Assembly (NCBI RefSeq): GCF_015101885.1
Contig: NZ_CP062941.1
Span: 3,410,001 to 3,474,000 of the forward strand
Reading direction: 5' to 3'
Origin: Massilia litorea
GTDB lineage: Bacteria; Pseudomonadota; Gammaproteobacteria; Burkholderiales; Burkholderiaceae_D
Length of the DNA: 64,000 bases
Position 1 is the stretch's first letter. Every line of letters begins with the position of its first letter. The position numbers were made by a program, and so were the translations under genes. Below are positions 56,115 to 64,000 of this stretch, piece by piece. The notes below the pieces were generated by a model. The model was not told where the DNA came from, did no database searches, and saw only the letters and a list, made by a program, of their open reading frames with translations.

Positions 56115-59000
56115 TTACTCGTAATCGCTGATCGGCGCACACCCGCAGAACAGGTTGCGGTCGCCATACACATTATCGGCGCGGCCGACCGGCGGCCAGT
56201 ACTTCTTCTTGCGCAGCGAGGCGACCGGGAAGGCCGCCACTTCGCGCGAATAGGTGTGCTGCCAGTCGTCGGCCGTCACCACTTCCGCCGTGTGCGGCGC
56301 GCCCTTGAGCGGGTTGTCCATCTTGTCGTACTCGCCGCGCTCGACCTTGACGATCTCGGCATGGATCGTGATCATCGCCTCGATGAAGCGGTCGATCTCG
56401 ATCTTCGACTCCGACTCGGTCGGCTCGATCATCAGCGTGCCCGGCACCGGGAAGCTCATGGTCGGTGCGTGGAAGCCGAAGTCCATCAGGCGCTTGGCCA
56501 CGTCTTCGTTCGAGATGCCGGTCTTGTCCTGCAGCGGACGCAGGTCGATGATGCACTCGTGCGCAACCAGGCCGTCGTGGCCGGTGTACAGCACCGGGTA
56601 GTGCGGCGCCAGGCGGCGTGCGATGTAGTTGGCGTTCAGGATGGCCGTTTCGGTCGCATTCGTCAGGCCCTCGGCGCCCATCATCGCGATGTACATCCAC
56701 GAGATCGGCAGGATCGAGGCCGAGCCGTAGGCAGCGGCGCTGACCGCGCCGATGCCGTCTTCGCTGCGCACATAGCCGGTCGAACGCTGGTTCGGCAGGA
56801 ACGGGGCCAGGTGCGCGCCGACGCCGATCGGACCGACGCCAGGACCGCCGCCGCCGTGCGGAATGCAGAAGGTTTTGTGCAGGTTCAGGTGGCTGACGTC
56901 GCCGCCGAAGGCGCCCGGTGCCGCCACGCCGACCAGCGCGTTCATGTTGGCGCCGTCGATGTAGACCTGGCCGCCGTGTGCATGGACGATCTCGCACAGT
57001 TCCTGGATGCCTTCTTCGAAGACGCCGTGGGTGGACGGGTAGGTCACCATCACGCAGGCGAGATTCGCGCTGTGCTGCTCGGCCTTCTTCTTCAGGTCGG
57101 CGAGATCGACGTTGCCGTTCTCGTCGCAGGCCGTCACCACGACCTGCATCCCGACCATGTTGGCCGATGCCGGGTTGGTGCCGTGCGCCGAGGACGGGAT
57201 CAGGCAGATATTGCGATGGCCTTCGCCGCGCGACTGGTGGTATTTCTGGATCACCAGCAGGCCCGCGTATTCGCCCTGCGAGCCGGCGTTCGGCTGCAGC
57301 GAAATGGCGGCATAACCGGTGACGGCGCACAGCATGTCTTCCAGCTGGCAGATCATCTCGCGGTAGCCGACGGTCTGCTCGTCCGGGGCGAACGGGTGGA
57401 TGTTCGAGAACTCGGGCCAGGTGACCGGGATCATCTCGGACGTCGAGTTCAGCTTCATCGTGCACGAACCGAGCGGGATCATGGTGCGGTCGAGCGCCAG
57501 GTCCTTGTCGGCCAGCGAGCGCAGGTAGCGCAGCATCTCGTGCTCGGCGTGGTAGCGGTTGAAGGTCGGGTGGGTCAGGAAGGCGCTGGTGCGGCCCAGG
57601 GCCGACGGGAAGGCCTCCACTGCATCCTTGTCCAGGGTTTCGACGTCGGGCGTGGCCTGGCCGTTGGCGAAGACCGAGAACAGCAGGGCGATGTCTTCGC
57701 GGGTCGTCGTTTCGTCCAGGGACAGGCCGACGTGCCGGTCGTCGACGCGGCGCAGGTTGACGCCGGCTTCGTTCGCGGCGACGTGCAGTTCGGCGGCGCG
57801 ATCGGTCGCGATGGTCAACGTGTCGAACCAGGTCTCGTTGGCCAGCTGGTAACCCATCTGCTTCAGGCCAGCTGCCAGGATGCCGGTCATGCGGTGCACG
57901 CGGCGGGCGATGCGGGTCAGGCCCTGCGGGCCGTGGTAGACCGCGTACATGCCGGCCATCACGGCCAGCAGCACCTGGGCGGTGCAAATGTTCGAGGTCG
58001 CCTTTTCGCGGCGGATATGCTGTTCGCGGGTCTGCAGCGCCAGGCGCAGCGCCGACTGGCCTTGCGCGTCGACGGTGACGCCGACCAGGCGGCCGGCCAT
58101 CGAGCGCTTGAATTCGTCGCGGGTGGCGAGGTAACCAGCGTGCGGGCCGCCGAAACCGAGCGGCACGCCGAAGCGCTGGCTGTTACCGACGACCACGTCC
58201 GCGCCCCATTCGCCCGGCGGCGTCAGGACGGTCAGGGCCAGCAGGTCGGCCGCGACGACGATCATCGCGCCGGCCGCATGCAGCTTCTCGCAGGCCACGC
58301 GGTAGTCGCGCACTTCGCCGTTCACGCCCGGGTATTGCAGCAGCACGCCGAAGCAGGTTTCATCGAGCTTTTCGACGTCGCTTGCTGCGATGGTGCGCAC
58401 TTCGACGCCGATCGGCTCTGCGCGCGTGCGGATCACTTCCAGCGTCTGCGGCAGCACGTCGTCGGCCACGTAGAACACCTTCGAGGCCGACTTGCCGACG
58501 CGCTGGATCAGCGTCATCGCTTCGGCGGCGGCCGTGCCTTCGTCCAGCATCGACGAGTTGGCGATGCCCATGCCGGTCATGTCGGTGATCATCTGCTGGA
58601 AGTTCAGGATCGCTTCCAGGCGGCCCTGCGAGATCTCCGGCTGGTACGGGGTGTAGGCGGTGTACCAGGCCGGGTTTTCGAAGATGTTGCGCAGGATGAC
58701 AGGCGGGGTGTGGGTGCCGTAATAGCCCTGGCCGATGACCGACTTCATGACCTTGTTCTTGGCGGCGATGCTTTTGAGCTTGGCGAGCGCAGCCTGTTCC
58801 GGCAGCGGCTCGAAGAACTGCCCCAGGTCGAGCTTGTCCTTGCGGCGGATGTTGGCGGGAACGACCGCGTCGATCAGCGCGGCGCGCGATGCGTAGCCGA
58901 GGGTCGACAGCATGGCCGCTTCTTCCGAAGACGAGGGGCCGATGTGGCGCGGGATGAAGGAATCGCGGGCTTCAAGTTGGGTGAGGCTGGTGCGGGTCAT
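56115..59000 (-). CDS. gcvP: Glycine dehydrogenase (decarboxylating), P-protein
   Basis: A 961-residue PLP enzyme that decarboxylates glycine and passes the aminomethyl group to GcvH. The PLP Lys is in [18 protein letters not shown], and GTEAA-type and GPH motifs are in place ([15 protein letters not shown] in the N-terminal half). The length is normal for the single-chain form. It is last in the gcvT-gcvH-gcvP operon, 110 bp after gcvH. Confidence 0.96.
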   Translation of the reverse strand: MTRTSLTQLEARDSFIPRHIGPSSSEEAAMLSTLGYASRAALIDAVVPANIRRKDKLDLGQFFEPLPEQAALAKLKSIAAKNKVMKSVIGQGYYGTHTPPVILRNIFENPAWYTAYTPYQPEISQGRLEAILNFQQMITDMTGMGIANSSMLDEGTAAAEAMTLIQRVGKSASKVFYVADDVLPQTLEVIRTRAEPIGVEVRTIAASDVEKLDETCFGVLLQYPGVNGEVRDYRVACEKLHAAGAMIVVAADLLALTVLTPPGEWGADVVVGNSQRFGVPLGFGGPHAGYLATRDEFKRSMAGRLVGVTVDAQGQSALRLALQTREQHIRREKATSNICTAQVLLAVMAGMYAVYHGPQGLTRIARRVHRMTGILAAGLKQMGYQLANETWFDTLTIATDRAAELHVAANEAGVNLRRVDDRHVGLSLDETTTREDIALLFSVFANGQATPDVETLDKDAVEAFPSALGRTSAFLTHPTFNRYHAEHEMLRYLRSLADKDLALDRTMIPLGSCTMKLNSTSEMIPVTWPEFSNIHPFAPDEQTVGYREMICQLEDMLCAVTGYAAISLQPNAGSQGEYAGLLVIQKYHQSRGEGHRNICLIPSSAHGTNPASANMVGMQVVVTACDENGNVDLADLKKKAEQHSANLACVMVTYPSTHGVFEEGIQELCEIVHAHGGQVYIDGANMNALVGVAAPGAFGGDVSHLNLHKTFCIPHGGGGPGVGPIGVGAHLAPFLPNQRSTGYVRSEDGIGAVSAAAYGSASILPISWMYIAMMGAEGLTNATETAILNANYIARRLAPHYPVLYTGHDGLVAHECIIDLRPLQDKTGISNEDVAKRLMDFGFHAPTMSFPVPGTLMIEPTESESKIEIDRFIEAMITIHAEIVKVERGEYDKMDNPLKGAPHTAEVVTADDWQHTYSREVAAFPVASLRKKKYWPPVGRADNVYGDRNLFCGCAPISDYE

Positions 59001-59110
59001 GGTGTGGGCCAAAAAGAGGAAGACGGGGGACGGGCAGGGCCGGCCGGACGAAAGGGGGATTCGGTATTGCGGCGTGCGGCGCAAGGCTGCGCCGCACGGG
59101 TTTGTCGATA

Positions 59111-59491
59111 TCAGTTGCCGGTCGATTTGCCGTAGGCGTCGGCGTCCATCAGGGCGTCGTAGGCGCCGGCGTCGGTCGGCTTGAGCTTGAACAGCCAGGC
59201 GGCGAAGGCGTCGGTATTGATCGAGTCCGGCGCATCGGCGGTCGCCTGGTTGACTTCGGTGACGGTGCCGGCGACCGGTGCGTAGATGTCGCTGGCAGCC
59301 TTGACCGATTCCACCACGGCGGCGTCCTGGCCGGCCGTGAGAGCCTTGCCGACCTGCGGCAGTTCGACGAACACGATGTCGCCCAGCGCGTCCTGCGCGA
59401 AGTCGGTGATGCCGACGGTCAGGGTGCCGTCTGCCTCGCGGCGGACCCACTCGTGGGACTCGGTGTATTTCAGGTCGGTTGGGATGTTCAT
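59111..59491 (-). CDS. gcvH: Glycine cleavage system H protein
   Basis: A 126-residue carrier. The lipoyl-Lys is in [17 protein letters not shown]; the N-terminal [15 protein letters not shown] is typical. It moves the aminomethyl group from GcvP to GcvT. It is 51 bp from gcvT and 110 bp before gcvP. Confidence 0.97.
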   Translation of the reverse strand: MNIPTDLKYTESHEWVRREADGTLTVGITDFAQDALGDIVFVELPQVGKALTAGQDAAVVESVKAASDIYAPVAGTVTEVNQATADAPDSINTDAFAAWLFKLKPTDAGAYDALMDADAYGKSTGN

Positions 59492-59542
59492 GTAATCAGG
59501 CTCCAGGGTGGATGGTGGCGATATTATAGAGGTTCGTATTCT

Positions 59543-60661
59543 TCAGGCGGCGAGGACTTTGCCGTTGCGAACGAAGGGCAGCTTGACCACGGTGGCGGCC
59601 AGCTTCTTGTCGCGGATCTCGACATGCACGGTGTCGCCGATCGCGACGTCCATCGGCACGCGGGCGAGGGCGATCGCCTGCTGCATCGAGGGGCTGAAGG
59701 TGCCGCTGGTGATTTCGCCCGTCGCGCCGGACGCGGCGATCACTTTCTGGTGGGCGCGCAGGATGCCGCCTTTTTCGCGCAGGATCAGGCCCAGGAACTG
59801 GGCGTTCTGGCCCTTGGCCTGCAGCGCCGCCTTGCCGATGAAGTCGCGCTCGGAGACCAGGTCGATGGTCCAGGCCAGGCCCGCGTCGAGCGGGTTCACG
59901 CTCTCGTCCATGTCCTGGCCGTAGAGGTTCATGCCGGCTTCCAGGCGCAGCGTGTCGCGCGCACCCAGGCCGGCCGGCTTGACGCCGGCGGCAACCAGCG
60001 CGTTCCACAAAGCCTCGACCTGGGTAGCCGGCACGCCGATCTCGAAGCCGTCTTCGCCAGTGTAGCCGGTGCGTGCGACCATCGCCTCGCCGAAGGCCGT
60101 GTCGGGAACGATCACGACATTGAAGGGCTTCATGTCCTGCGAGGCGGCTTTCGCGGTCGGCAGCACTTCCCAGACCTTGGCGCGTGCGTTCGGGCCCTGT
60201 ACGGCGACCAGGGCGATTGCCTTGTCACCGTCGCGGCGTCCGGTGATCGTCAGGCCGCTGTTGGTCGCGTCGTTCTGCTGGCGCATCCATGCGATGTCCT
60301 TCTCGGCGGTGCCGGCGTTGACGACCAGGCGGAACCAGTCTTCGCGGAAGAAATAGACGATCAGGTCATCGATCACGCCGCCCTCGGGGTTCAGCATGCA
60401 CGAGTAGAGCGCCTTGCCCGGGACCTGCAGCTTGTCGACGTTATTCGCCAGCAGGCCGCGCAGGAAGGTCCGGGCATTCGCGCCCTCGAGGTCGACCACG
60501 CACATGTGCGAGACGTCGAACATGCCGGCATCATGCCGGACGGCGTTGTGCTCTTCGATCTGCGAGCCGTAGTTGACGGGCATGTCCCAGCCGCCGAAAT
60601 CGACCATCTTGGCGCCGAGTGCGCGGTGTGCGGAATTGAGCGGGGTCGCTTTGAGCGTCAT
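59543..60661 (-). CDS. gcvT: Glycine cleavage system T protein (aminomethyltransferase)
   Basis: A 372-residue folate-dependent enzyme. The conserved [30 protein letters not shown] and [13 protein letters not shown] segments are seen. It starts at 60661 after GAGGA. It is the first gene of the operon and lies 70 bp after the tandem glycine riboswitch. Confidence 0.96.
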   Translation of the reverse strand: MTLKATPLNSAHRALGAKMVDFGGWDMPVNYGSQIEEHNAVRHDAGMFDVSHMCVVDLEGANARTFLRGLLANNVDKLQVPGKALYSCMLNPEGGVIDDLIVYFFREDWFRLVVNAGTAEKDIAWMRQQNDATNSGLTITGRRDGDKAIALVAVQGPNARAKVWEVLPTAKAASQDMKPFNVVIVPDTAFGEAMVARTGYTGEDGFEIGVPATQVEALWNALVAAGVKPAGLGARDTLRLEAGMNLYGQDMDESVNPLDAGLAWTIDLVSERDFIGKAALQAKGQNAQFLGLILREKGGILRAHQKVIAASGATGEITSGTFSPSMQQAIALARVPMDVAIGDTVHVEIRDKKLAATVVKLPFVRNGKVLAA

Positions 60662-60729
60662 GGAATCCTCAGGGCAGAATAATAGGGTGCCGCCACGCCG
60701 GCAATGCCGTTGCGTGGGCTGCGCGCCCC

Positions 60730-60925
60730 TCTGTCCTTGGTACCTGAGAGATAGCGGATGAGTTGATATTGAACTCCGCCTGCCCCTTCGGTGGGCCTGT
60801 GCTGCAGGCCGCTCTCCAGAGTGTGGCCTTCGCGCGCCGCGCGACGACCCCTGACCGGTCCTTTTGCCTGAGAGTTTTTGGGTGATGCCCCTTCGGCGGC
60901 CGCGTGTCGCGACGCTCTCCCGATC
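60730..60925 (-). ncRNA. Tandem glycine riboswitch (gcvT leader)
   Basis: On the minus strand two aptamers follow each other. The first (60857-60925) has CGGGAGAGC, GCCGAAGGGGC and ACTCTCAGGCAAAAGGAC; the second (60732-60825) has TGGAGAGC, CACCGAAGGGGCA and ATCTCTCAGGTACCAAGGACA. Both carry the GAGAG ... CGAAGGGGC ... CTCTCAGG pattern of the glycine aptamer, and the linker is short. It controls gcvT-H-P, which break down glycine, and should switch the operon on when glycine is high. Confidence 0.93.
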
Positions 60926-61103
60926 AAGACTGTGGAGAATATGTCACCCTCTGCCCGCTGTCAATCTTGGCAGGCCGAATTAGCGCCCCGCGGCGGACGG
61001 TTCAGCCTCCCCGGGTGCCCGCGCACCGTTGGAGGGCGTGCGCGCAGGCTTTTTCCTCGATTTGTTAAACTGGGGACCACACTTTGCGGGGCATAACAAG
61101 ACT

Positions 61104-61664
61104 ATGAGCGAAGATCAAGCAAAACACAGCAAGGAAGCGTGGTTCACCCTGTCGGGCGACGTCAACAGCGACATGGTGCACCGGGTGTTCGAAGCAGTCG
61201 GCCACATGACCGAGGACGGCATCGAGACGGCCCACGTGCTGGTGCAGTCGAACGGCGGCTATGTCAGCGACGGCCTGTGCCTGTACAACTTCATGTCGAA
61301 GTCGCCGATCGAGTTCGTGATGTACAACGGCGGGGCGGTCGCCTCGATCGCCGTCATCATGTACCTGGCGGGCACGCGCCGTTACGCCAGCGAAACGGCC
61401 CGTTTCATGGTGCACAAATCGCATGCGACGGCATCGCCCGGCTCGCGGCCCGATGCGCTCAACATCATCGTCGAGGGCCTGCGGGCGGACGATGCGCGCA
61501 CCGAGTCGATCCTGCGCAAGCACGTCGAGCTGACGCCGGAGCAGTGGGCCATCCACCAATACTCCGACCTGCACCTGAACTCGCGCGACGCCAAGACCGC
61601 CGGCATGATCAACGACGTCGCCGATTTCACGCCGCCCAAGGGCGCTGTCCTTCGCAACATCTGA
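61104..61664 (+). CDS. ClpP/crotonase-type protease-like protein
   Basis: A 186-residue member of the Clp protease superfamily. The Ser candidate is in YNGGAVASIAVIMYLAG (compare GQAASMG of ClpP) and the His in ARFMVHKSHATASPG. N-terminal WFTLSGDVNSDMVHRVFEAV and VLVQSNGGYVSDGL resemble ClpP. It is not the housekeeping ClpP (the tetradecamer interface loops look different) and no ClpX or ClpA gene is next to it. The start is the ATG at 61104; an upstream in-frame TTG is less likely. Confidence 0.85.
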   Translation: MSEDQAKHSKEAWFTLSGDVNSDMVHRVFEAVGHMTEDGIETAHVLVQSNGGYVSDGLCLYNFMSKSPIEFVMYNGGAVASIAVIMYLAGTRRYASETARFMVHKSHATASPGSRPDALNIIVEGLRADDARTESILRKHVELTPEQWAIHQYSDLHLNSRDAKTAGMINDVADFTPPKGAVLRNI

Positions 61665-61730
61665 TTGCGCAAGCTCCGAGCAAGCCGGTCCGGCAGGGGC
61701 GGCACCAGCATGCGTCGGTCTGGCCGATAT

Positions 61731-61753
61731 AGGCCGGTGTCGGCCTTTGTTTT
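61731..61753 (+). terminator. Terminator after the ClpP-like gene
   Basis: AGGCCG, loop GTGT, CGGCCT, followed by TTGTTTT. About 67 bp after the stop. Confidence 0.75.
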
Positions 61754-61872
61754 GCCTGTCGCTCGCATGAGTCGATTATTTATTGTCGAGATAACCCGGC
61801 AATAAGGCAATGCGCGCAAACCCGGTAATAAGCTGATTATATTGCCGAGTAATTGGCGAATAGCCGCGGCAC

Positions 61873-61916
61873 ATAAAAAAAGAGCCCGGATCGCAATACT
61901 GCGCCAGGCTCTTTTG
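61873..61916 (-). terminator. Terminator of the KGG-repeat gene
   Basis: A-run and AGAGCC (61880-61885) pairing with GGCTCT (61907-61912), with T-rich ends on both strands. It is downstream of the minus-strand KGG gene. Confidence 0.75.
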
Positions 61917-61951
61917 TTTCACCGCCGCTTCAATCGGCGATGTGGGACGAA

Positions 61952-62272
61952 TTACTTCTTTCCGTCGTTCTTGTGGCTTTGACGGCCGGCTTCGGCGTGC
62001 TGTTCAGGCGTGCCGCCGCGCATGCCCGAGCCGCTGCCCGAACGCGAGCCCGAGCCGGAACCCGACTGCTTGTTGCCGTCGTTCTTGTGGCTCTGGCGGC
62101 CGGCTTCGGCGTGCTGCTCAGGGGAGCCGCCGCGGGTGCCCGAGCCGGAGCCGGAACGCGAACCCGAGCCCGAACCGGACTGCTTGTTGCCATCGTTCTT
62201 GTGGCTCTGACGACCGGCTTCCGCGTGCTGCTCAGGGGTGCCACCTTGCGTGCGCTTTTGATTCGAGGCCAT
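61952..62272 (-). CDS. KGG-repeat general stress protein
   Basis: A 106-residue, very hydrophilic protein with three repeats of GG(T/S)PEQHAEAGRQSHKNDG starting at residues 10, 48 and 86 (38-residue, 114-bp period), joined by Ser-Gly-Arg linkers. The repeat is the stress-induced KGG motif found in GsiB- and YciG-like proteins, which are disordered and accumulate in stationary phase or desiccation. The DNA is repeated with the protein, so the copy number may change by recombination. Confidence 0.88.
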   Translation of the reverse strand: MASNQKRTQGGTPEQHAEAGRQSHKNDGNKQSGSGSGSRSGSGSGTRGGSPEQHAEAGRQSHKNDGNKQSGSGSGSRSGSGSGMRGGTPEQHAEAGRQSHKNDGKK

Positions 62273-62400
62273 GATTATTTCCTTTCAAAGTTGAAATGAT
62301 CCTGCTCGCCGAACTACTGGGTTTATTCAGCAGTTGTATTCGGTGTTGCAATCATGCGAGCCCTACTGTTGAATCGGTATCGGATGACCGCCTGAGCCCG

Positions 62401-62419
62401 TGTAGGAAGTTTTCCTACA
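62401..62419. promoter_or_regulatory. Perfect palindrome upstream of the KGG gene
   Basis: TGTAGGAA-GTT-TTCCTACA, 8-bp arms, about 130 bp upstream of the stress gene. It could be an operator, but no clear -35/-10 pair is seen near it. Confidence 0.5.
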
Positions 62420-62468
62420 TATTGAAAATAATCGATGTCGCGAATACTTCAATGTTTTTGTTAGCGAT

Positions 62469-63531
62469 TTTTTAAAGGCGCTGTTCGCGTTAAGTGTGGA
62501 ATCTTCTTGAACGGCTGAGGTCCAAATGAGACTTCACCGGAGAGGAGGTTCGCATGCAAGCACGCAAGTTCGAGCACTTCCTGAAGAACCTGGCGGCGCT
62601 GACCCGGCGCCAGCGCGAACGGCTGCTCGGCCTGCTGCTGCCGACGGTCAAGCTCGATCGGACGGTGGACGCCATCGAACAGGCGGCAGCACCGCAACTT
62701 GCCTGTCCCGGGTGCGGCTCGAATCGCTTCCACAAGCACGGTCGCGCCAACGGCCTTCAACGCTTTCGTTGCCGCGCTTGCGGGAGGACCTGCAACGCGC
62801 TCACGGGCACGCCGCTGGCGCGCCTGCGCCACAAAGGGCGCTGGCTCGATTACCTGGGCGGCATGCTCGACTCGCACAGCATCCGGCGCAGCGCCGCGCA
62901 GCTCGGCGTCGCCGGCGCCACCAGCTTTCGCTGGCGCCACCGTTTTCTCGCCCTCACTCAAAACGACCGACCCCAGCGCCTGGCCGGGATCGCCGAGGCC
63001 GACGAGATGTATGTGCTCGAATCACACAAAGGTTCCCGCTCGCTCGATCGACCTCCACGCAAGCGCGGCGGCAAAGCGACAAAACGCGGTATTTCAAAGG
63101 AACAGATGTGCATTCTGGTCGCCCGCGACCGGACCGGTCAGACGCTCGACTGGGTTCCCGGCAAGGGGCCGGTGACGCAGGCGCAATTGCACCAACATTT
63201 GAAAGTGCGACTGGAGCCGGACGTGTTGCTGGTGACGGACGCCCATGCGGCGTACCGGCATTTCGCACGCGAAGCCGGTATCACCCATGAAGCGGTGAAC
63301 TTACAGGCGGGAATCCGGGTGCGCGGCGCGATCCACGTCCAGAATGTGAACGCCTATCACAGCCGCCTGCGCGGCTGGCTGCAGCCGTTTCGCGGGGTTG
63401 CCAGCCGTTACCTCGGCAACTATCTCGGCTGGCGCTGGGCGCTCGACGGCGCTCGCGTCAAGTCGTCGGAGGCTTTGCTGCGAGCGGCAATCGGCATATT
63501 CCACACTTAACGCGAACAGCGCCTTTTTAAA
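62469..63531 (+). mobile_element. Intact IS1595-family insertion sequence (1047 bp) with 8-bp target duplication
   Basis: Terminal inverted repeats of 26 bp (GGCGCTGTTCGCGTTAAGTG...) at 62477 and ending at 63523, flanked by the direct repeat TTTTTAAA at 62469-62476 and 63524-63531. An 8-bp duplication is typical of IS1595. One transposase gene spans 62554-63510. The right duplication overlaps the stop codon of the chemoreceptor at 63527-64000. No degeneration is seen, so it may be active. Confidence 0.95.
62554..63510 (+). CDS. IS1595-family transposase
   Basis: A 318-residue transposase. A zinc ribbon is at about residues 50-75 (CPGCGSNRFHKHG ... CRACGRTCNALTG), followed by the catalytic domain with Asp in IAEADEMYV and VTDAHAAY and a late VNAYHSRLRGWLQPF where the third residue of the DD(E/N) set is expected. 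GGAGAGGAGG before the ATG is a strong ribosome site. A shortened copy of the same gene is at 40095-40516. Confidence 0.95.
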   Translation: MQARKFEHFLKNLAALTRRQRERLLGLLLPTVKLDRTVDAIEQAAAPQLACPGCGSNRFHKHGRANGLQRFRCRACGRTCNALTGTPLARLRHKGRWLDYLGGMLDSHSIRRSAAQLGVAGATSFRWRHRFLALTQNDRPQRLAGIAEADEMYVLESHKGSRSLDRPPRKRGGKATKRGISKEQMCILVARDRTGQTLDWVPGKGPVTQAQLHQHLKVRLEPDVLLVTDAHAAYRHFAREAGITHEAVNLQAGIRVRGAIHVQNVNAYHSRLRGWLQPFRGVASRYLGNYLGWRWALDGARVKSSEALLRAAIGIFHT

Positions 63532-64000
63532 ACTCCTCCCAGTCCATATCCGCTTTGGTGGCGGGGCGGCGAATCGGCGTGACGGTTTTCGGCGTAACAG
63601 GGGCGGCGAACTTTGCCGCGCTCTTGCGCGGCGCCGGCGCGGGTTTCGGCGCGACCGGCAGTGTGCGCACGGTCGCGGGACGCGCCGGCGCCGCTTCCGC
63701 CGGGGCCTGCGCCGCGAGCACGAAGCCGCCCGTCGCCCGCGTCAGGGCCGCCGCCTGTTCGCGCACCGCGGCGGCGGCGGCGGCCGACTGTTCGACCAGG
63801 GCGGCGTTCTGCTGGGTCGCCTGGTCCATCGCCGCGATCGCGCCGTTGACCTGCTCGATGCCGGCGGTCTGCTCGGCGCTGGCGGCGGCGATCTCGCCGA
63901 TGATGTCGGTGACGCGCTTGACGCTGCCGACCACTTCGTCCATCGTGCGCCCGGCCTTGTCGACCAGCAGGGTGCCGGCGTCGACCTTGGCCACCGAATC
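63527..64000 (-). CDS. Methyl-accepting chemotaxis protein, 3' end only
   Basis: The C-terminal part of a chemoreceptor; the 5' end lies beyond the window. Seen: AGRTMDEVVGSVKRVTDIIGEI, AAASAEQTAGIEQVNGAIAAM and QNAALVEQSAAAA (adaptation helix), then a Pro-Ala-rich linker and the tail DWEEF. Such a WExxF pentapeptide tethers CheR/CheB. The gene stop (63527-63529) lies in the target duplication of the IS1595 insertion, but the coding sequence is kept. Confidence 0.93.
   Translation of the reverse strand, partial: DSVAKVDAGTLLVDKAGRTMDEVVGSVKRVTDIIGEIAAASAEQTAGIEQVNGAIAAMDQATQQNAALVEQSAAAAAAVREQAAALTRATGGFVLAAQAPAEAAPARPATVRTLPVAPKPAPAPRKSAAKFAAPVTPKTVTPIRRPATKADMDWEEF

Noticed and set aside
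56256..59135. A 959-codon open frame antisense to gcvP
   Set aside because: Shadow of gcvP; no recognisable domain.
40095..63523. A composite transposon made by the two IS1595 copies
   Set aside because: Each copy has its own complete target duplication of different sequence, and the content between is core chromosome.

Overview
The window is about 64 kb of GC-rich, gene-dense chromosome from a betaproteobacterium. It is most likely a member of the Oxalobacteraceae (Massilia/Janthinobacterium-like). The reasons are the order tRNA-Val, thrS, infC, rpmI, rplT, pheS, pheT, ihfA, merR, the type of the encoded proteins, an aryl-polyene-type cluster end, a type IV minor pilin cassette and a riboswitch-led gcvTHP operon. 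Species assignment is inference from gene content; no search was run.

Layout. 1-4346 (+): the 3' end of an aryl-polyene-like fatty-acid/polyketide cluster (ketosynthase, dehydratase, ketoreductase, ketosynthase, mostly coupled by ATGA overlaps), two small exported proteins and a phosphopantetheinyl transferase. 4363-6438: a PAS-LuxR regulator divergent from a 3-oxoacid CoA-transferase pair. 6485-12498: mostly minus-strand genes: hemolysin-III-like protein, a BlaI/M56-TonB pair with a phased operator, a YciI-like protein, dctA, and a secreted amidohydrolase. 12595-15209: a TPR methyltransferase and a decayed PQQ-type sugar dehydrogenase. 15258-18053: a TetR regulon (tetR, SDR, MFS) with matching palindromes at both promoters. 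18225-28091 (mixed): DUF5694-like protein, CAT-like acyltransferase, bdhA, alpha/beta hydrolase, RidA, relA, an MCE lipid-transport set without an ATPase gene, a thioredoxin-reductase-like flavoprotein and a CDF metal transporter.

29217-37419 is the translation block. Between tRNA-Val and thrS there is a 13-codon open frame, MTPRTTTKLWGNR, with four Thr codons, followed by an intrinsic terminator whose 5' arm is duplicated just after the leader stop. This has the layout of a ribosome-mediated threonine attenuator and is the most interesting finding. infC starts at an ATA codon, and ihfA probably extends upstream of its first ATG. 37694-43656: a NarL-type regulator, a CHASE3 histidine kinase, a 422-bp internally deleted IS1595-type element, a Crp/Fnr regulator and a QseBC-like two-component pair. 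43653-50109 (-): pilE-fimT-pilV-pilW-pilX-pilY1. 50326-55930 (+): prfC, a chemoreceptor with an unusual hairpin tip, a DUF2231 membrane protein and a sorbosone-dehydrogenase-like lipoprotein. 56115-60925 (-): tandem glycine riboswitch, gcvT, gcvH, gcvP. 61104-64000: ClpP-like protein, KGG-repeat stress protein, an intact 1047-bp IS1595-family element with 8-bp target duplications, and the 3' end of a chemoreceptor with a C-terminal DWEEF tail.

A family of short palindromic repeats (core GTAGGGTGGGC...GCCCACGCG) occurs eight times in five intergenic regions, three times as inverted pairs.
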